DNA from: Firmicutes bacterium UBA6811
GTDB lineage: Bacteria > Bacillota > SHA-98 > UBA4971
Direction: 5' to 3'
DNA: 9,134 nt
NCBI GenBank assembly: GCA_002452295.1
Contig: DKEX01000028.1
Location: 139,126-148,259, forward strand
This document shows, piece after piece, positions 1 to 8,627 of the stretch; position 1 is the stretch's first letter; every line of letters starts with the position of its first letter. The notes beneath the pieces were generated by a model that worked only from the letters and a program-made list of their open reading frames with translations, made no database searches and had not been told where the DNA came from. The translations under genes were made by a program, and so were the position numbers.

Positions 1-110
1 GGGGGGCTGGACGAGGGTGGGTGGCTCCCAGGCGCCCCCGACCGACGAGGGGGACGAGATCTGGCCTAGCGCTCAGCGGTGCGCTGATGTCGCCCGGGTT
101 GCTCCTGCCG
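1..110. other. Region downstream of the sigma-54 regulator, no gene seen
   Basis: These bases lie 3' of the regulator's stop codon. I see no start codon with a ribosome-binding site and no coding pattern on either strand. The only structure is an inverted repeat at 73-87 (TCAGCG, three-base loop, CGCTGA). On the minus strand it is not followed by a T-run, so it is not a standard intrinsic terminator. The genes this regulator controls may lie beyond this edge. Confidence 0.5.
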
Positions 111-1511
<1,401 letters not shown>

Positions 1512-1529
1512 CTCTCTCCCCCCGGGGCA

Positions 1530-1535
1530 ATTATA
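1530..1535 (-). promoter_or_regulatory. Candidate -10 box for the sigma-54 regulator
   Basis: The minus strand reads TATAAT, a perfect sigma-A -10 hexamer, 18 bases before the chosen ATG. Transcription starting about 7 bases downstream would leave a leader of only about 11 bases, containing the GGGGGGAG ribosome-binding site. The -35 position is poor: at 17-bp spacing it reads TATGCG. If real, the promoter is weak or needs an activator. The regulator could also be transcribed by read-through from the ABC genes. Confidence 0.4.
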
Positions 1536-1627
1536 CACCACGCTCATGGAGCCGCATAGAGCGGAAGGGGCCCCCCTGACACTCGCCTGTCTGCGCCGGG
1601 CCGGGTTTACCTGGGCGGGACTCGGCT

Positions 1628-1643
1628 GGCCCGGGGGCGGGCC
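1628..1643 (-). terminator. GC hairpin after the ABC operon, no U-tract
   Basis: A perfect 6-bp inverted repeat (GGCCCG, four-base loop, CGGGCC) starts 14 bases after the stop of the second ABC gene. No T-run follows on the minus strand. It may be a weak or factor-assisted terminator, a 3'-end stabiliser, or a chance structure in GC-rich DNA. Confidence 0.3.
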
Positions 1644-1657
1644 GACGACGCCCGGCG

Positions 1658-3715
1658 TCACCCCCCGGGTCGTTCTCCCGTCGCTGCTCGCGCCAGCTCC
1701 TCCTTGTACTGAAGCAGGTAAAGGTGGTAGTACATCCCTCGTTTCGCCAGAAGCTCCTGGTGGGTGCCGATCTCTCGCACCCTGCCCTTGTGGATGACGA
1801 TTATCCTGTCGGCGTTCTGGATGGTGGAAAGCCTGTGCGCCACGATGAGCGTCGTCCTGCCCCGCACCAGCTTCGCCAGGGCGTCCTGGATGAGCCCCTC
1901 GGTCTCGGTGTCGATGCTCGCCGTCGCCTCGTCCAGCACCAGGATGGCCGGGTCGAATGCCAGGGCCCTCGCAAAGGCGAGAAGCTGGCGCTGCCCGGCC
2001 GACAGCGTGACGCCCCGCTCCTTGACCTCGGCGCGGTAACCGCCGGGCAGCCTGCTGATGAACGTGTCGGCGTTCACATACCGCGCAGCCTCCTGCACGT
2101 CTTCATCGGCGATCTCGCTGCTATTGAGCCTGATGTTGCTTTCTATGTCGCCGGTGAAGAGGAACACGTCCTGCTGCACGACTCCGATATGGCGCCGCAG
2201 CTCGTGCCTGGGGATGTCGCGGATGTCGACCCCGTCTACCAGGATCCGGCCACGCGAGATCTCGTACATCCGCCCGATGAGGCTGATGATGGACGTCTTC
2301 CCCGCCCCCGTCGCTCCAACGAACGCGCAGGTCTCCCCGGGCTCCACCTTGAAGCTCACGTCCTTCAGCACCCAGTCCTCGCCGCTGTACGCAAACCACA
2401 CGTTCTGGAATTCGATCTCGCCGCGCGGGCGTCCGCCGAAAGACGCCGGCTTCACCGGGTCGGCCTCGCGCGCCTTCGTATCCAGCAGCATGAATATCCT
2501 CTCGGACGCAGCCATGGCGGACTGCATGATGTTGTACTTCTCAGTGAGATCGTTGATTGGTCTGAAGAACTGCTGTATGTAGTTTACGAATGCGTACAGC
2601 ACGCCGAACTCGACCTTCCCTGCCAGCACACGTCCGCCGCCGTACCACACCAGCAACGCAAGAGCCAGGGACGATATGAGGTCCATCGCCGGCCTGAAGA
2701 TCGCGTAAACCCGCAGCTCCCGCATGTTGGCTGCAAGGTAGTCCCTGTTTATGCCGTCAAACTCGTCGAACTTCTTCCTCTCCCGCCCGAAGATCTGAAT
2801 GATCCTCATCCCGGAGATGTTCTCGGCGAGCGTCGCGTTGATCCGGGCAAGCCTCGTTCTGACCAGCCGGTAAGCCCCGCGCGCTTGCACGCGGAAGACC
2901 ACCGTCACCGCCAGGATGATGGGCAGCGTCGCAAAGCTCACCAGCGCAAGCTCGGAGTTCATCCTGAGCATGACGATGACGATGCCGGCGAGCAGAAAGA
3001 CGTCCTTGAAGAGGTTCACCAGTACCGCCGTGTACATCTCGTTCAGGGCGTCGGTATCGTTGGTCACCCTCGTCACAAGGCGGCCCACGGGATTCTTGTC
3101 GAAGAACGACAGCGAAAGCCCCTGCAGGTGGCGGAATACCTCCACACGCATGTTGAAGATGATCTTCTGCCCCGTGTATTGCAGGATATACACCTGGACG
3201 TAGTTGAGCACGAACCCCAGCGCCATGGCGCCGAGAAGCGCGAGGGCCAGCTTCAGCACGCTCGCGGCGTCGCAGTCCCTGAACTTCCGCACGTCATCCG
3301 CAGCGAGCTCCTGCCTCGTCTCGGCCCGGGATCCCGGCCCCCCCATAACGAGGAAGTAACGCCCTTCCGCGCGCTCTATGCGCGCGGGAATCGGGGCCCC
3401 CGGCCCCTGCGTGCGCTCACATCCCCTGGGCAGCCACCTCTCCCGCACGAATACCATGCCGCGCAGGGCGACCCCCCGGACAGGCTCTCTACCTGGCTCG
3501 AAGGCCAGCATGGGCGCGTCCAGCGCATTGATGTGGTCGTCTATTGCGACCTTGGTGAGGTAAGGCTGCACGAGATCCGTCCCGGTGATGACGAAGAGAA
3601 GCACCACGCACACAAGAAGCAGCCGCCGGTATGGGGCGGCATACCTCAGCAGGCGCCTCATCAACCTGGCATCGTAGGCCTTACCGAGAGCCTCTTCTTC
3701 GTGGAAGTCAGGCAT
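1658..3715 (-). CDS. ABC exporter half-transporter with extracellular domain, BmrD/YheH-like
   Basis: Type IV ABC exporter subunit (685 aa) with membrane domain then ATPase domain, predicted to pair with the product of the gene just upstream. TM1 is about residues 31-50 and TM2 about 152-176. The roughly 87 residues between them (62-148) are a large extracellular insertion, as known for B. subtilis BmrD (YheH, similar total length) and absent from the partner. The ATPase domain has Walker A GATGAGKT (467-474), Q-loop Q515, a non-canonical signature LSAGQ (571-575), Walker B ILVLDE with catalytic Glu596, and switch His627. Intact Walker B with a degenerate signature is the half expected to contribute the functional ATP site's Walker motifs. 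The ATG lies 2 bp after the preceding TAG, with GAGGAG about 8 bases upstream inside the preceding gene, implying coupled translation. Likely role is export of drugs or other amphipathic compounds, but the substrate cannot be read from sequence. Confidence 0.92.
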   Translation of the reverse strand: MPDFHEEEALGKAYDARLMRRLLRYAAPYRRLLLVCVVLLFVITGTDLVQPYLTKVAIDDHINALDAPMLAFEPGREPVRGVALRGMVFVRERWLPRGCERTQGPGAPIPARIERAEGRYFLVMGGPGSRAETRQELAADDVRKFRDCDAASVLKLALALLGAMALGFVLNYVQVYILQYTGQKIIFNMRVEVFRHLQGLSLSFFDKNPVGRLVTRVTNDTDALNEMYTAVLVNLFKDVFLLAGIVIVMLRMNSELALVSFATLPIILAVTVVFRVQARGAYRLVRTRLARINATLAENISGMRIIQIFGRERKKFDEFDGINRDYLAANMRELRVYAIFRPAMDLISSLALALLVWYGGGRVLAGKVEFGVLYAFVNYIQQFFRPINDLTEKYNIMQSAMAASERIFMLLDTKAREADPVKPASFGGRPRGEIEFQNVWFAYSGEDWVLKDVSFKVEPGETCAFVGATGAGKTSIISLIGRMYEISRGRILVDGVDIRDIPRHELRRHIGVVQQDVFLFTGDIESNIRLNSSEIADEDVQEAARYVNADTFISRLPGGYRAEVKERGVTLSAGQRQLLAFARALAFDPAILVLDEATASIDTETEGLIQDALAKLVRGRTTLIVAHRLSTIQNADRIIVIHKGRVREIGTHQELLAKRGMYYHLYLLQYKEELARAATGERPGG

Positions 3716-3717
3716 GA

Positions 3718-5478
3718 CTATGTCTCCTCGCCGGAAGTGAGCTCTTCCTCGAGCAACTGCCGCTCGTAGATGTCCGCGTAGATGCCCCCAGCGGCAACGA
3801 GGGACTCGTGGTCGCCGCGCTCGGCGACCTGCCCCTCGTCGAGCACGATGATCTCGTCGGCTTCCTTCAGCGTCGATATCCTGTGGGATATCAGAATCGT
3901 CGTCCTCTCGTGCATGATCCGCCGGAGCGACGAAAGGATCTTCTCCTCGGTCTCTGTGTCAACCGCGGAGAAGCAGTCGTCGAGGATGAGGATCCTCGGG
4001 TTTTTCACGAGCGCCCGGGCTATCGCGACCCTCTGTTTCTGTCCACCCGAGAGGGTCACGCCCCTCTCCCCGACCATCGTGTCGAGGCCCTTCGGAAACT
4101 CGCGCACGTCCTCGGCAATCCCCGCGAACTCCGCGGCCATCTCGATCTCCTCGTCGGAGAACGAATCGCTCGCAAAGCCGATGTTGCCCCGCACGGAGGT
4201 GGAGAACAGGAAATTGTCCTGGGGCACGTATCCGATGTCGCGCCTCAGCACGGCCAGGGGGACCTTGTTGATGTCGACCCCGTCCAGCAGCAATTCGCCC
4301 GGCCCCGGATTGTAAAGGCGCAACAGCAGGTTCACAAGGGTCGTCTTGCCGCTCCCGGTCCGGCCCAAGATGCCGACGGTGCGCCCGGCCGGGATCCGGA
4401 AATCGATGTTGCGGAGCGCGGGCTGGCCCTTACCAGGGTACGCGAATACCAGGTTGCGGAGGTCGATCTCCCCTTTCAGCCCGCTCATGGGGACGGCGTC
4501 CTCCGCGTCCTCGATCTCCGGCATGGTGGAAAATATCACGTTCAGCCGGTCCATGGAGGCCATGCCCCGCTGCAGCGTGTTGACTACCCAGCCGATCGCC
4601 ATCATGGGCCAGATGGCCATGCCGAGGTACCCGCTGAACGCGACGAAGTCGCCAAGGCTGATGTCACCGAGGATGACCAGCCTGCCGCCGTAGCCAAGCA
4701 CCACGACGAAGCTCAGGCCCGCCACGAACTGCACCAGCGGCCAGAAGAGGCCCCAGATCCTCACCAAGTGCATGTTGGCGTCGACCACCCGCCCGGCGGC
4801 GCCGGTGAACTTCTCTATCTCCGCCTCCTCCTGGACGAAAGCCTTCACCACACGTATGCCGCTCAGGTTCTCCTGGGTGCGGTCGGTCAGGGCGGCGAAC
4901 GTCTCCTGCACCCTGTTGAACCTCGAGTGGATGAGACGCGAGAAGCGTGTAACGATGAGTGCAACGAACGGCAAAGGCACGAGCCCGAGACCCACGAGCC
5001 GCAGGTCGATGGTGCGGAGCATGATGGCGAGGGTCGCAATGGTCAGGAACGCCGCGTCCACCGACAGCGCGATCCCCTGGGCGAACGCGTGTCGCACCGC
5101 GTGGATATCGTTGGTGGCGTGGGCCATCAGGTCACCCGTCTTGTGGTTGTTGAAGAAGTTCGTCGAGAGGGTCTCGAGGTGCGCGAAAAACCTGTTTCGG
5201 AGCGTGTAGTCGATGAGCCTCGCGGTGCCCATTATGTACATGCGCCAGAAGTACCTGCCGATGCTCACCAGGAGCGCAATGCCCACAATGAAACCAACGT
5301 AGCGCAGAAGCCCGGCACCATCGAGCCTGCCATCGCGAAACGCGTCGGTAAGCCCGCCCAGGAGCCGGGGCACGAGGAGCTGCAGGGCGTCCACAGCCAC
5401 GAGGAAAAGAACGCCCAGGACGTACCTGGACCTGTACCGGATGAAGAAGTCTCTGAGCAGCGCAAATCTCCTCAACAC
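3718..5478 (-). CDS. ABC exporter half-transporter with degenerate Walker B, BmrC/YheI-like
   Basis: First gene of the ABC pair, 586 aa from the chosen start. It has a six-helix membrane domain followed by an ATPase domain. Motifs: Walker A GRTGSGKT (372-379), Q-loop Q420, canonical signature LSGGQ (476-480), Walker B ILILDD with Asp501 in place of the catalytic Glu, and switch His532. The same Glu-to-Asp change is known in BmrC of the heterodimer BmrC/BmrD. Combined with LSAGQ in the partner, it predicts one degenerate and one functional ATP site. The frame is open to a TTG at 5547, but that codon overlaps the TATAAT of the promoter at 5547-5576 and so should lie upstream of the transcript. 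The GTG at 5478, preceded by GAGGT, gives a length close to BmrC (585 aa). An adjacent TTG at 5475 is an alternative. Predicted function: heterodimeric multidrug-type efflux at the cytoplasmic membrane; substrate unknown. Confidence 0.92.
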   Translation of the reverse strand: MLRRFALLRDFFIRYRSRYVLGVLFLVAVDALQLLVPRLLGGLTDAFRDGRLDGAGLLRYVGFIVGIALLVSIGRYFWRMYIMGTARLIDYTLRNRFFAHLETLSTNFFNNHKTGDLMAHATNDIHAVRHAFAQGIALSVDAAFLTIATLAIMLRTIDLRLVGLGLVPLPFVALIVTRFSRLIHSRFNRVQETFAALTDRTQENLSGIRVVKAFVQEEAEIEKFTGAAGRVVDANMHLVRIWGLFWPLVQFVAGLSFVVVLGYGGRLVILGDISLGDFVAFSGYLGMAIWPMMAIGWVVNTLQRGMASMDRLNVIFSTMPEIEDAEDAVPMSGLKGEIDLRNLVFAYPGKGQPALRNIDFRIPAGRTVGILGRTGSGKTTLVNLLLRLYNPGPGELLLDGVDINKVPLAVLRRDIGYVPQDNFLFSTSVRGNIGFASDSFSDEEIEMAAEFAGIAEDVREFPKGLDTMVGERGVTLSGGQKQRVAIARALVKNPRILILDDCFSAVDTETEEKILSSLRRIMHERTTILISHRISTLKEADEIIVLDEGQVAERGDHESLVAAGGIYADIYERQLLEEELTSGEET

Positions 5479-5546
5479 AGGCTCTTGACCTCGAAAGCGC
5501 AGTCTACAAGCCCGGCAAGGTCCGCGCCCGCCGGGCCGGCGATCCA

Positions 5547-5576
5547 ATTATACGCACGGAAGCTGGGTTCTGGCAA
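5547..5576 (-). promoter_or_regulatory. Sigma-A promoter of the ABC transporter pair
   Basis: On the minus strand TTGCCA (5576-5571, five of six matches to TTGACA) is followed after 18 bp by a perfect TATAAT (5552-5547). Transcription should begin near 5540, leaving a leader of about 62 bases before the GTG at 5478. This excludes the upstream TTG at 5547 as the start codon and places the ABC pair in its own transcription unit, separate from speB. Confidence 0.75.
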
Positions 5577-5590
5577 TTATGCTGGAACAG

Positions 5591-5654
5591 GCCCCCGGCG
5601 CTCCGGGGCGGCGACGCGACCGCAGGTCGCAGACGAGGGCCCTCGGCTCGCGAG
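5591..5654. repeat. Cluster of palindromes upstream of the ABC promoter
   Basis: Between the speB stop and the -35 box of the ABC promoter lie four adjacent inverted repeats: GCCCC/GGGGC (5591-5609), GCGACC-GCA-GGTCGC (5616-5630), the 12-bp palindrome CGAGGGCCCTCG (5634-5645) and the 8-bp palindrome CTCGCGAG (5647-5654). None is followed by a T-run in the minus direction. They could help end speB transcription or bind a regulator upstream of the ABC promoter. Some are expected by chance in GC-rich DNA. Confidence 0.45.
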
Positions 5655-5693
5655 ACTCACCCGCCTTGCCCGCGCCCCGCACCCCCGCCTCGC

Positions 5694-6590
5694 TCAGGCC
5701 CTCATGTGCGCCCGCTTCCGGCGGGCAAGACCGGCGCCCACTCCGAGCAGCATCTCCCGCACTATCTTGGCGGCGAGGAGCGATGTTATATCTGCGAAAT
5801 CCCACGGCGGCGCGACCTCAACGAGGTCGAACCCGACGATGTTCGCCTGCCCCAGAAGCCGGGCGCCATCAAGGATATCCCATGACGAGCACCCTCCCGG
5901 CTCCGGTGTTCCGGTGCCCGGAGCGAAGGCCGGGTCCACCACGTCGATGTCGAGCGTCACATAGCATGGCCGGTCCCCCACCCGCTCCAGCGCTGCCCGC
6001 ACCGCCGCCGGCACCGGGCCCTCCAGCCTGTGCGGCCCCCTGCCCGCGAGGGCGAACTCCTCGGCCGCCCCGGACCTGATGCCGATCTGGTATAGGTTGT
6101 CCACCCCAATGATCTCCGCGACCCGCCGCAGGACGGTGGCGTGGGAGAGCCGCTGCCCCGCGAACTCGTCACGGAGATCGGCGTGGGCGTCGAGATGGAT
6201 CACGGTAAGGCCCCGGTGTGCCTCGGACACGGCGCTTACGCAAGGCAGGGTGACGAGATGCTCACCTCCAAAAGCGAAGGGGATCTTCCCGTCCCCGACG
6301 ATGCTCCCGGCCACCTCTCTGATGGCGTCGAGGCTTTTCTCGGTGTTGCCGAGGGGAAGGGAGACATCACCGATGTCGGCCGCCTTCACCGATGAGAGGC
6401 TCATGTTCTGCGCAGGGCTATACTCCTCGAGCGAGAACGAGACCTCCCGGATCTTAGCCGGGCCGCCGCGCGCGCCCGGCCGCCAGCTTGTGGTGAAGTC
6501 CATGGGAAGTCCCAGGGTGACGATGTCGGCGGCCTCGTACTCGGCCGTCGCGCCAAGAAACCCTTCCCTTTTCTCGACTATGACGCCCAC
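5694..6590 (-). CDS. speB: Agmatinase (agmatine ureohydrolase)
   Basis: Ureohydrolase (arginase) family enzyme, predicted to hydrolyse agmatine to putrescine and urea in the cytoplasm. From the chosen GTG it is 298 aa, close to the usual family length. The Mn2+ ligand motifs are intact: GGEH (His111), DAHAD (Asp134, His136, Asp138) and TLDIDVVDP (Asp214, Asp216); SHAT (His150) matches the substrate-binding position. The N-terminal GLPMDFTTSWRPGARGGP and EEYSP segments are typical of bacterial agmatinases. It lies 78 bases downstream of an arginine decarboxylase gene, which favours agmatine over arginine or guanidinobutyrate as substrate. The start is uncertain: the GTG at 6590 has GGAG nine bases upstream, while an ATG at 6599 (GGAG directly adjacent) and a GTG at 6608 (weak ribosome-binding site) are alternatives that add 3 or 6 residues. 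The C-terminal tail is basic (ARRKRAHMRA). Confidence 0.92.
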   Translation of the reverse strand: MGVIVEKREGFLGATAEYEAADIVTLGLPMDFTTSWRPGARGGPAKIREVSFSLEEYSPAQNMSLSSVKAADIGDVSLPLGNTEKSLDAIREVAGSIVGDGKIPFAFGGEHLVTLPCVSAVSEAHRGLTVIHLDAHADLRDEFAGQRLSHATVLRRVAEIIGVDNLYQIGIRSGAAEEFALAGRGPHRLEGPVPAAVRAALERVGDRPCYVTLDIDVVDPAFAPGTGTPEPGGCSSWDILDGARLLGQANIVGFDLVEVAPPWDFADITSLLAAKIVREMLLGVGAGLARRKRAHMRA

Positions 6591-6634
6591 ATGTAGCATC
6601 TCCAGCACGAACAGGAGTCCGATATCCCGCGCAT

Positions 6635-6658
6635 GAGGCCGCGGGAGCCCCCGGCCTC
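6635..6658 (-). other. Intercistronic hairpin between pdaD and speB
   Basis: A 7-bp perfect stem (GAGGCCG pairing with CGGCCTC) encloses a 10-base loop that can itself form GGG/CCC pairs. It begins 10 bases after the pdaD stop and sits in the 78-base gap before speB. No U-tract follows, so it looks more like an mRNA-stability or processing element, or a partial terminator, than a full terminator. Its function is inferred only. Confidence 0.35.
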
Positions 6659-6668
6659 GTGCGACGGC

Positions 6669-7127
6669 CTAGTACCAGAGAGCTGCGCCTGCGAATGCGC
6701 ACCCTATCTTCTCCACTACGTGCTCCGTCCCCTTTATCAGCACCTTGTCCGGCACCGCGTTGCGGACGGCGAGGGCCTCGTGGATCATCTTCTCGATCAT
6801 CCTCTCGGCTTCCTCCCTGGAGCACTTGCCCCCAAACTCCATGATGACACCGAAGCTGCCGGAGACGATTCCCACGCCGATCGCGGCGGCGATCCGCTCC
6901 CCCGGAACCTCGCTGGTCACGGAGCCGTAAGCCGTCGGCGTGAGTGAGCCTGGCGGTATGGCCAGCGCGTCGATGTACTCGGCGCCCGGCGGCAGAATGC
7001 TGGATACCCTCAAGAGGTTCAGGTTCCCGATGCCCGCGGCAAGAAGGGCCTTGTCAAACGCGGTCAGGGTGGTGTCACCCTCGGCGCTCCCGGCAACCAG
7101 GGTGAACCTGCGAGGCGTCGGCAGCAT
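6669..7127 (-). CDS. pdaD: Pyruvoyl-dependent arginine decarboxylase
   Basis: 152-aa proenzyme of the PvlArgDC family, predicted to convert arginine to agmatine and CO2. Family members cleave themselves between two serines; the second becomes the pyruvoyl cofactor, giving beta and alpha chains. The site is visible as VSS at residues 41-43, in the conserved setting NLNLLRVSSILPP, so cleavage is expected between Ser42 and Ser43. Glu97 in the GVIMEF segment fits the family's catalytic glutamate. Other typical blocks are IPPGSLTPTAYG and the C-terminal GTEHVVEKIGCAFAGAALWY. Length matches archaeal and bacterial homologues. The ATG has GGAGGG upstream with about 9 bases of spacing. It follows ktrB by 80 bases and precedes speB, its pathway partner. 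The 80-base gap holds only a weak promoter-like sequence, so transcription from the ktrB promoter is possible. Confidence 0.93.
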   Translation of the reverse strand: MLPTPRRFTLVAGSAEGDTTLTAFDKALLAAGIGNLNLLRVSSILPPGAEYIDALAIPPGSLTPTAYGSVTSEVPGERIAAAIGVGIVSGSFGVIMEFGGKCSREEAERMIEKMIHEALAVRNAVPDKVLIKGTEHVVEKIGCAFAGAALWY

Positions 7128-7207
7128 GCGGCAATCCCTCCACTCGAGTAGACCTGGAATCGACTACATAGTATGCTATCGGCGGCGAAAACTGCAACAT
7201 GTCTTTC

Positions 7208-8587
7208 TCATCCCACCATGACCCTCTCCTCCGGGTATCTCACCGCGTTGGCATGCTGCCTCTGGGCGATGGCCGTCGCCACGGTGAGAGGGCCGACGCG
7301 CCCCGCAAACATCGTGAGGATGATGAGGACCCTGCCCAGCGCGGAGAGGCTCGGCGTCATCCCCATTGAGAGGCCGACCGTGCCGAAGGCCGACGTCGCC
7401 TCGAAAAGGACCGGCAAGAGCCCGTCGCGGCGCACCACCGACAGGGCCATGGTTACGACGATGACGAGGGCCAGGGATATCATGGACACCGCAAGAGCCC
7501 TGTATACGACCCTGTGGGGGATCCTCCGCTCGAAGATCTCCACGTCTTCCCTGCCCCTCACCACGCTTCTCACAGCCAGAAGCAACGTGGCAAACGTGGC
7601 GGTCTTTATCCCGCCGCCCGTTGACCCCGGGGACGCCCCGATGAACATGAGGACGATGAGGAAGAGCTGCGTCGCGCCCCGGAAGTTCGCTATCGACAGG
7701 GTGCTGAACCCGGCCGTGCGCGGCGTCACAGCCTGGAAGTAGGCGCCCAGCGCCTTTCCGAGGGGGCCCAGGGGTTTTAGCGTGGCCGGGTTGTCCATTT
7801 CGACCAGGAGTATGACCACGGTTCCGACAGCGATCAGGATCGCGCTGGTGTATAGCACCACCCTGGCATGGAGGCTGAATCTGCAGCCCCTGCGGTGGGC
7901 CATGATCTCGCTCACCACGGAGAACCCCAGCCCGCCGGTGATGATGAGGCTGGTCATCACGAGGTTGATCCACACGTCACCCTGGTAACCCGTAAGGCTC
8001 CTGAACCCCCCGAACAGGTCGAAGCCCGCGTTGCAAAACCCCGAAACGGCGTGAAACACGCCATAATAGACAGCCTTCAGGATGCTCATGTCGAAGGACC
8101 AGCGAGTAGCCAGGAGCACAGCGCCTGCACCCTCGACAACCGCTGTGACGATTATCACCTTCCTGATGAGCCGGACCATCCCCTCGAGCGTCAACTGGTT
8201 CATCGCTTCCTGGATGAGGAGCCTGTTCCGGAGCGTCACCCGCCTGCCGAGCACGAGGAAGATGAGGGTTGATACCGTCATGATGCCGAGCCCTCCGGCC
8301 TGGATGAGACACAAGATGACAAGCTGGCCGAAGAGGGAGAACTGGTCGTGGGTATCAACCACGACGAGACCCGTCACGCACACGGCGGATGTGGAGGTGA
8401 AGAGCGCATCAAGGAAAGGAAGCGCCATGCCGTCCTTCGATGCAACTGGCAGGGACAGGACCACGGCGCCGACCAGGATGAGAGATGCAAAGCCTGCCAC
8501 CAAAACCTGCGCCGGGCTCGCTCCGTTCACTCGGGACAGGAACCAGCGTCGCCCGGCTAAGTATGCTTCTGAGACCGAGGAACTCAC
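7208..8587 (-). CDS. ktrB: KtrB-type potassium uptake channel subunit (TrkH/KtrB family)
   Basis: Integral membrane K+-translocating subunit (459 aa) of the superfamily of K+ transporters, which import K+, usually with Na+ coupling, under control of a cytoplasmic RCK ring (KtrA or TrkA). The four pore repeats are recognisable, each with its selectivity-filter glycine: SAVCVTGL (Gly73), SGFCNAGFD (Gly188), TPRTAGFST (Gly293) and SAFGTVGLSMG (Gly405). The flexible intramembrane gating loop is GASPGSTGGGIKT (317-329). Length and the FAGRVGPLTVATA segment near the end point to KtrB rather than the longer proteobacterial TrkH. The GTG start has GGAAGGTGA just upstream and lies about 34 bases after the predicted transcription start. 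No RCK-domain gene (ktrA) is next to it, so the partner must be encoded elsewhere, and the KtrB versus KtrD assignment is open. Confidence 0.93.
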   Translation of the reverse strand: MSSSVSEAYLAGRRWFLSRVNGASPAQVLVAGFASLILVGAVVLSLPVASKDGMALPFLDALFTSTSAVCVTGLVVVDTHDQFSLFGQLVILCLIQAGGLGIMTVSTLIFLVLGRRVTLRNRLLIQEAMNQLTLEGMVRLIRKVIIVTAVVEGAGAVLLATRWSFDMSILKAVYYGVFHAVSGFCNAGFDLFGGFRSLTGYQGDVWINLVMTSLIITGGLGFSVVSEIMAHRRGCRFSLHARVVLYTSAILIAVGTVVILLVEMDNPATLKPLGPLGKALGAYFQAVTPRTAGFSTLSIANFRGATQLFLIVLMFIGASPGSTGGGIKTATFATLLLAVRSVVRGREDVEIFERRIPHRVVYRALAVSMISLALVIVVTMALSVVRRDGLLPVLFEATSAFGTVGLSMGMTPSLSALGRVLIILTMFAGRVGPLTVATAIAQRQHANAVRYPEERVMVG

Positions 8588-8627
8588 AAGTTCACCTTCC
8601 CGAGGGTCTCGCGCGTACGACGGTTAG

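Noticed and set aside
1512..1657. Sigma-54 (-24/-12) promoter upstream of the sigma-54 regulator
   Set aside because: No TGGCAC-N5-TTGC-like pair was found in the gap; the only promoter-like element is a sigma-A -10 box.
1724..3769. Long plus-strand open frame (681 aa) opposite the second ABC gene
   Set aside because: It is antisense to a gene with complete ABC motifs, its translation has no recognisable domain and is rich in His/Arg/Asp/Val, as expected from the complement of GC-rich codons.
5548..5805. Minus-strand 85-aa frame overlapping the 3' end of speB
   Set aside because: It overlaps speB in another frame, lacks a ribosome-binding site, is Arg/Gly/Ala-rich and runs into the ABC promoter.
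3808..5964. Long plus-strand open frame (718 aa) opposite the first ABC gene and the end of speB
   Set aside because: It runs across two genes and the intergenic promoter, shows no domain, and has the composition of an antisense shadow.
7128..7207. Possible promoter for pdaD in the ktrB-pdaD gap
   Set aside because: The best match (TTGCAG, 18 bp, TACTAT) has only three and four matches to consensus, too weak to annotate.
8588..8621. Possible riboswitch (for example c-di-AMP type) ahead of ktrB
   Set aside because: The predicted leader is only about 34 bases, too short for known K+-related riboswitches, and shows no strong structure.
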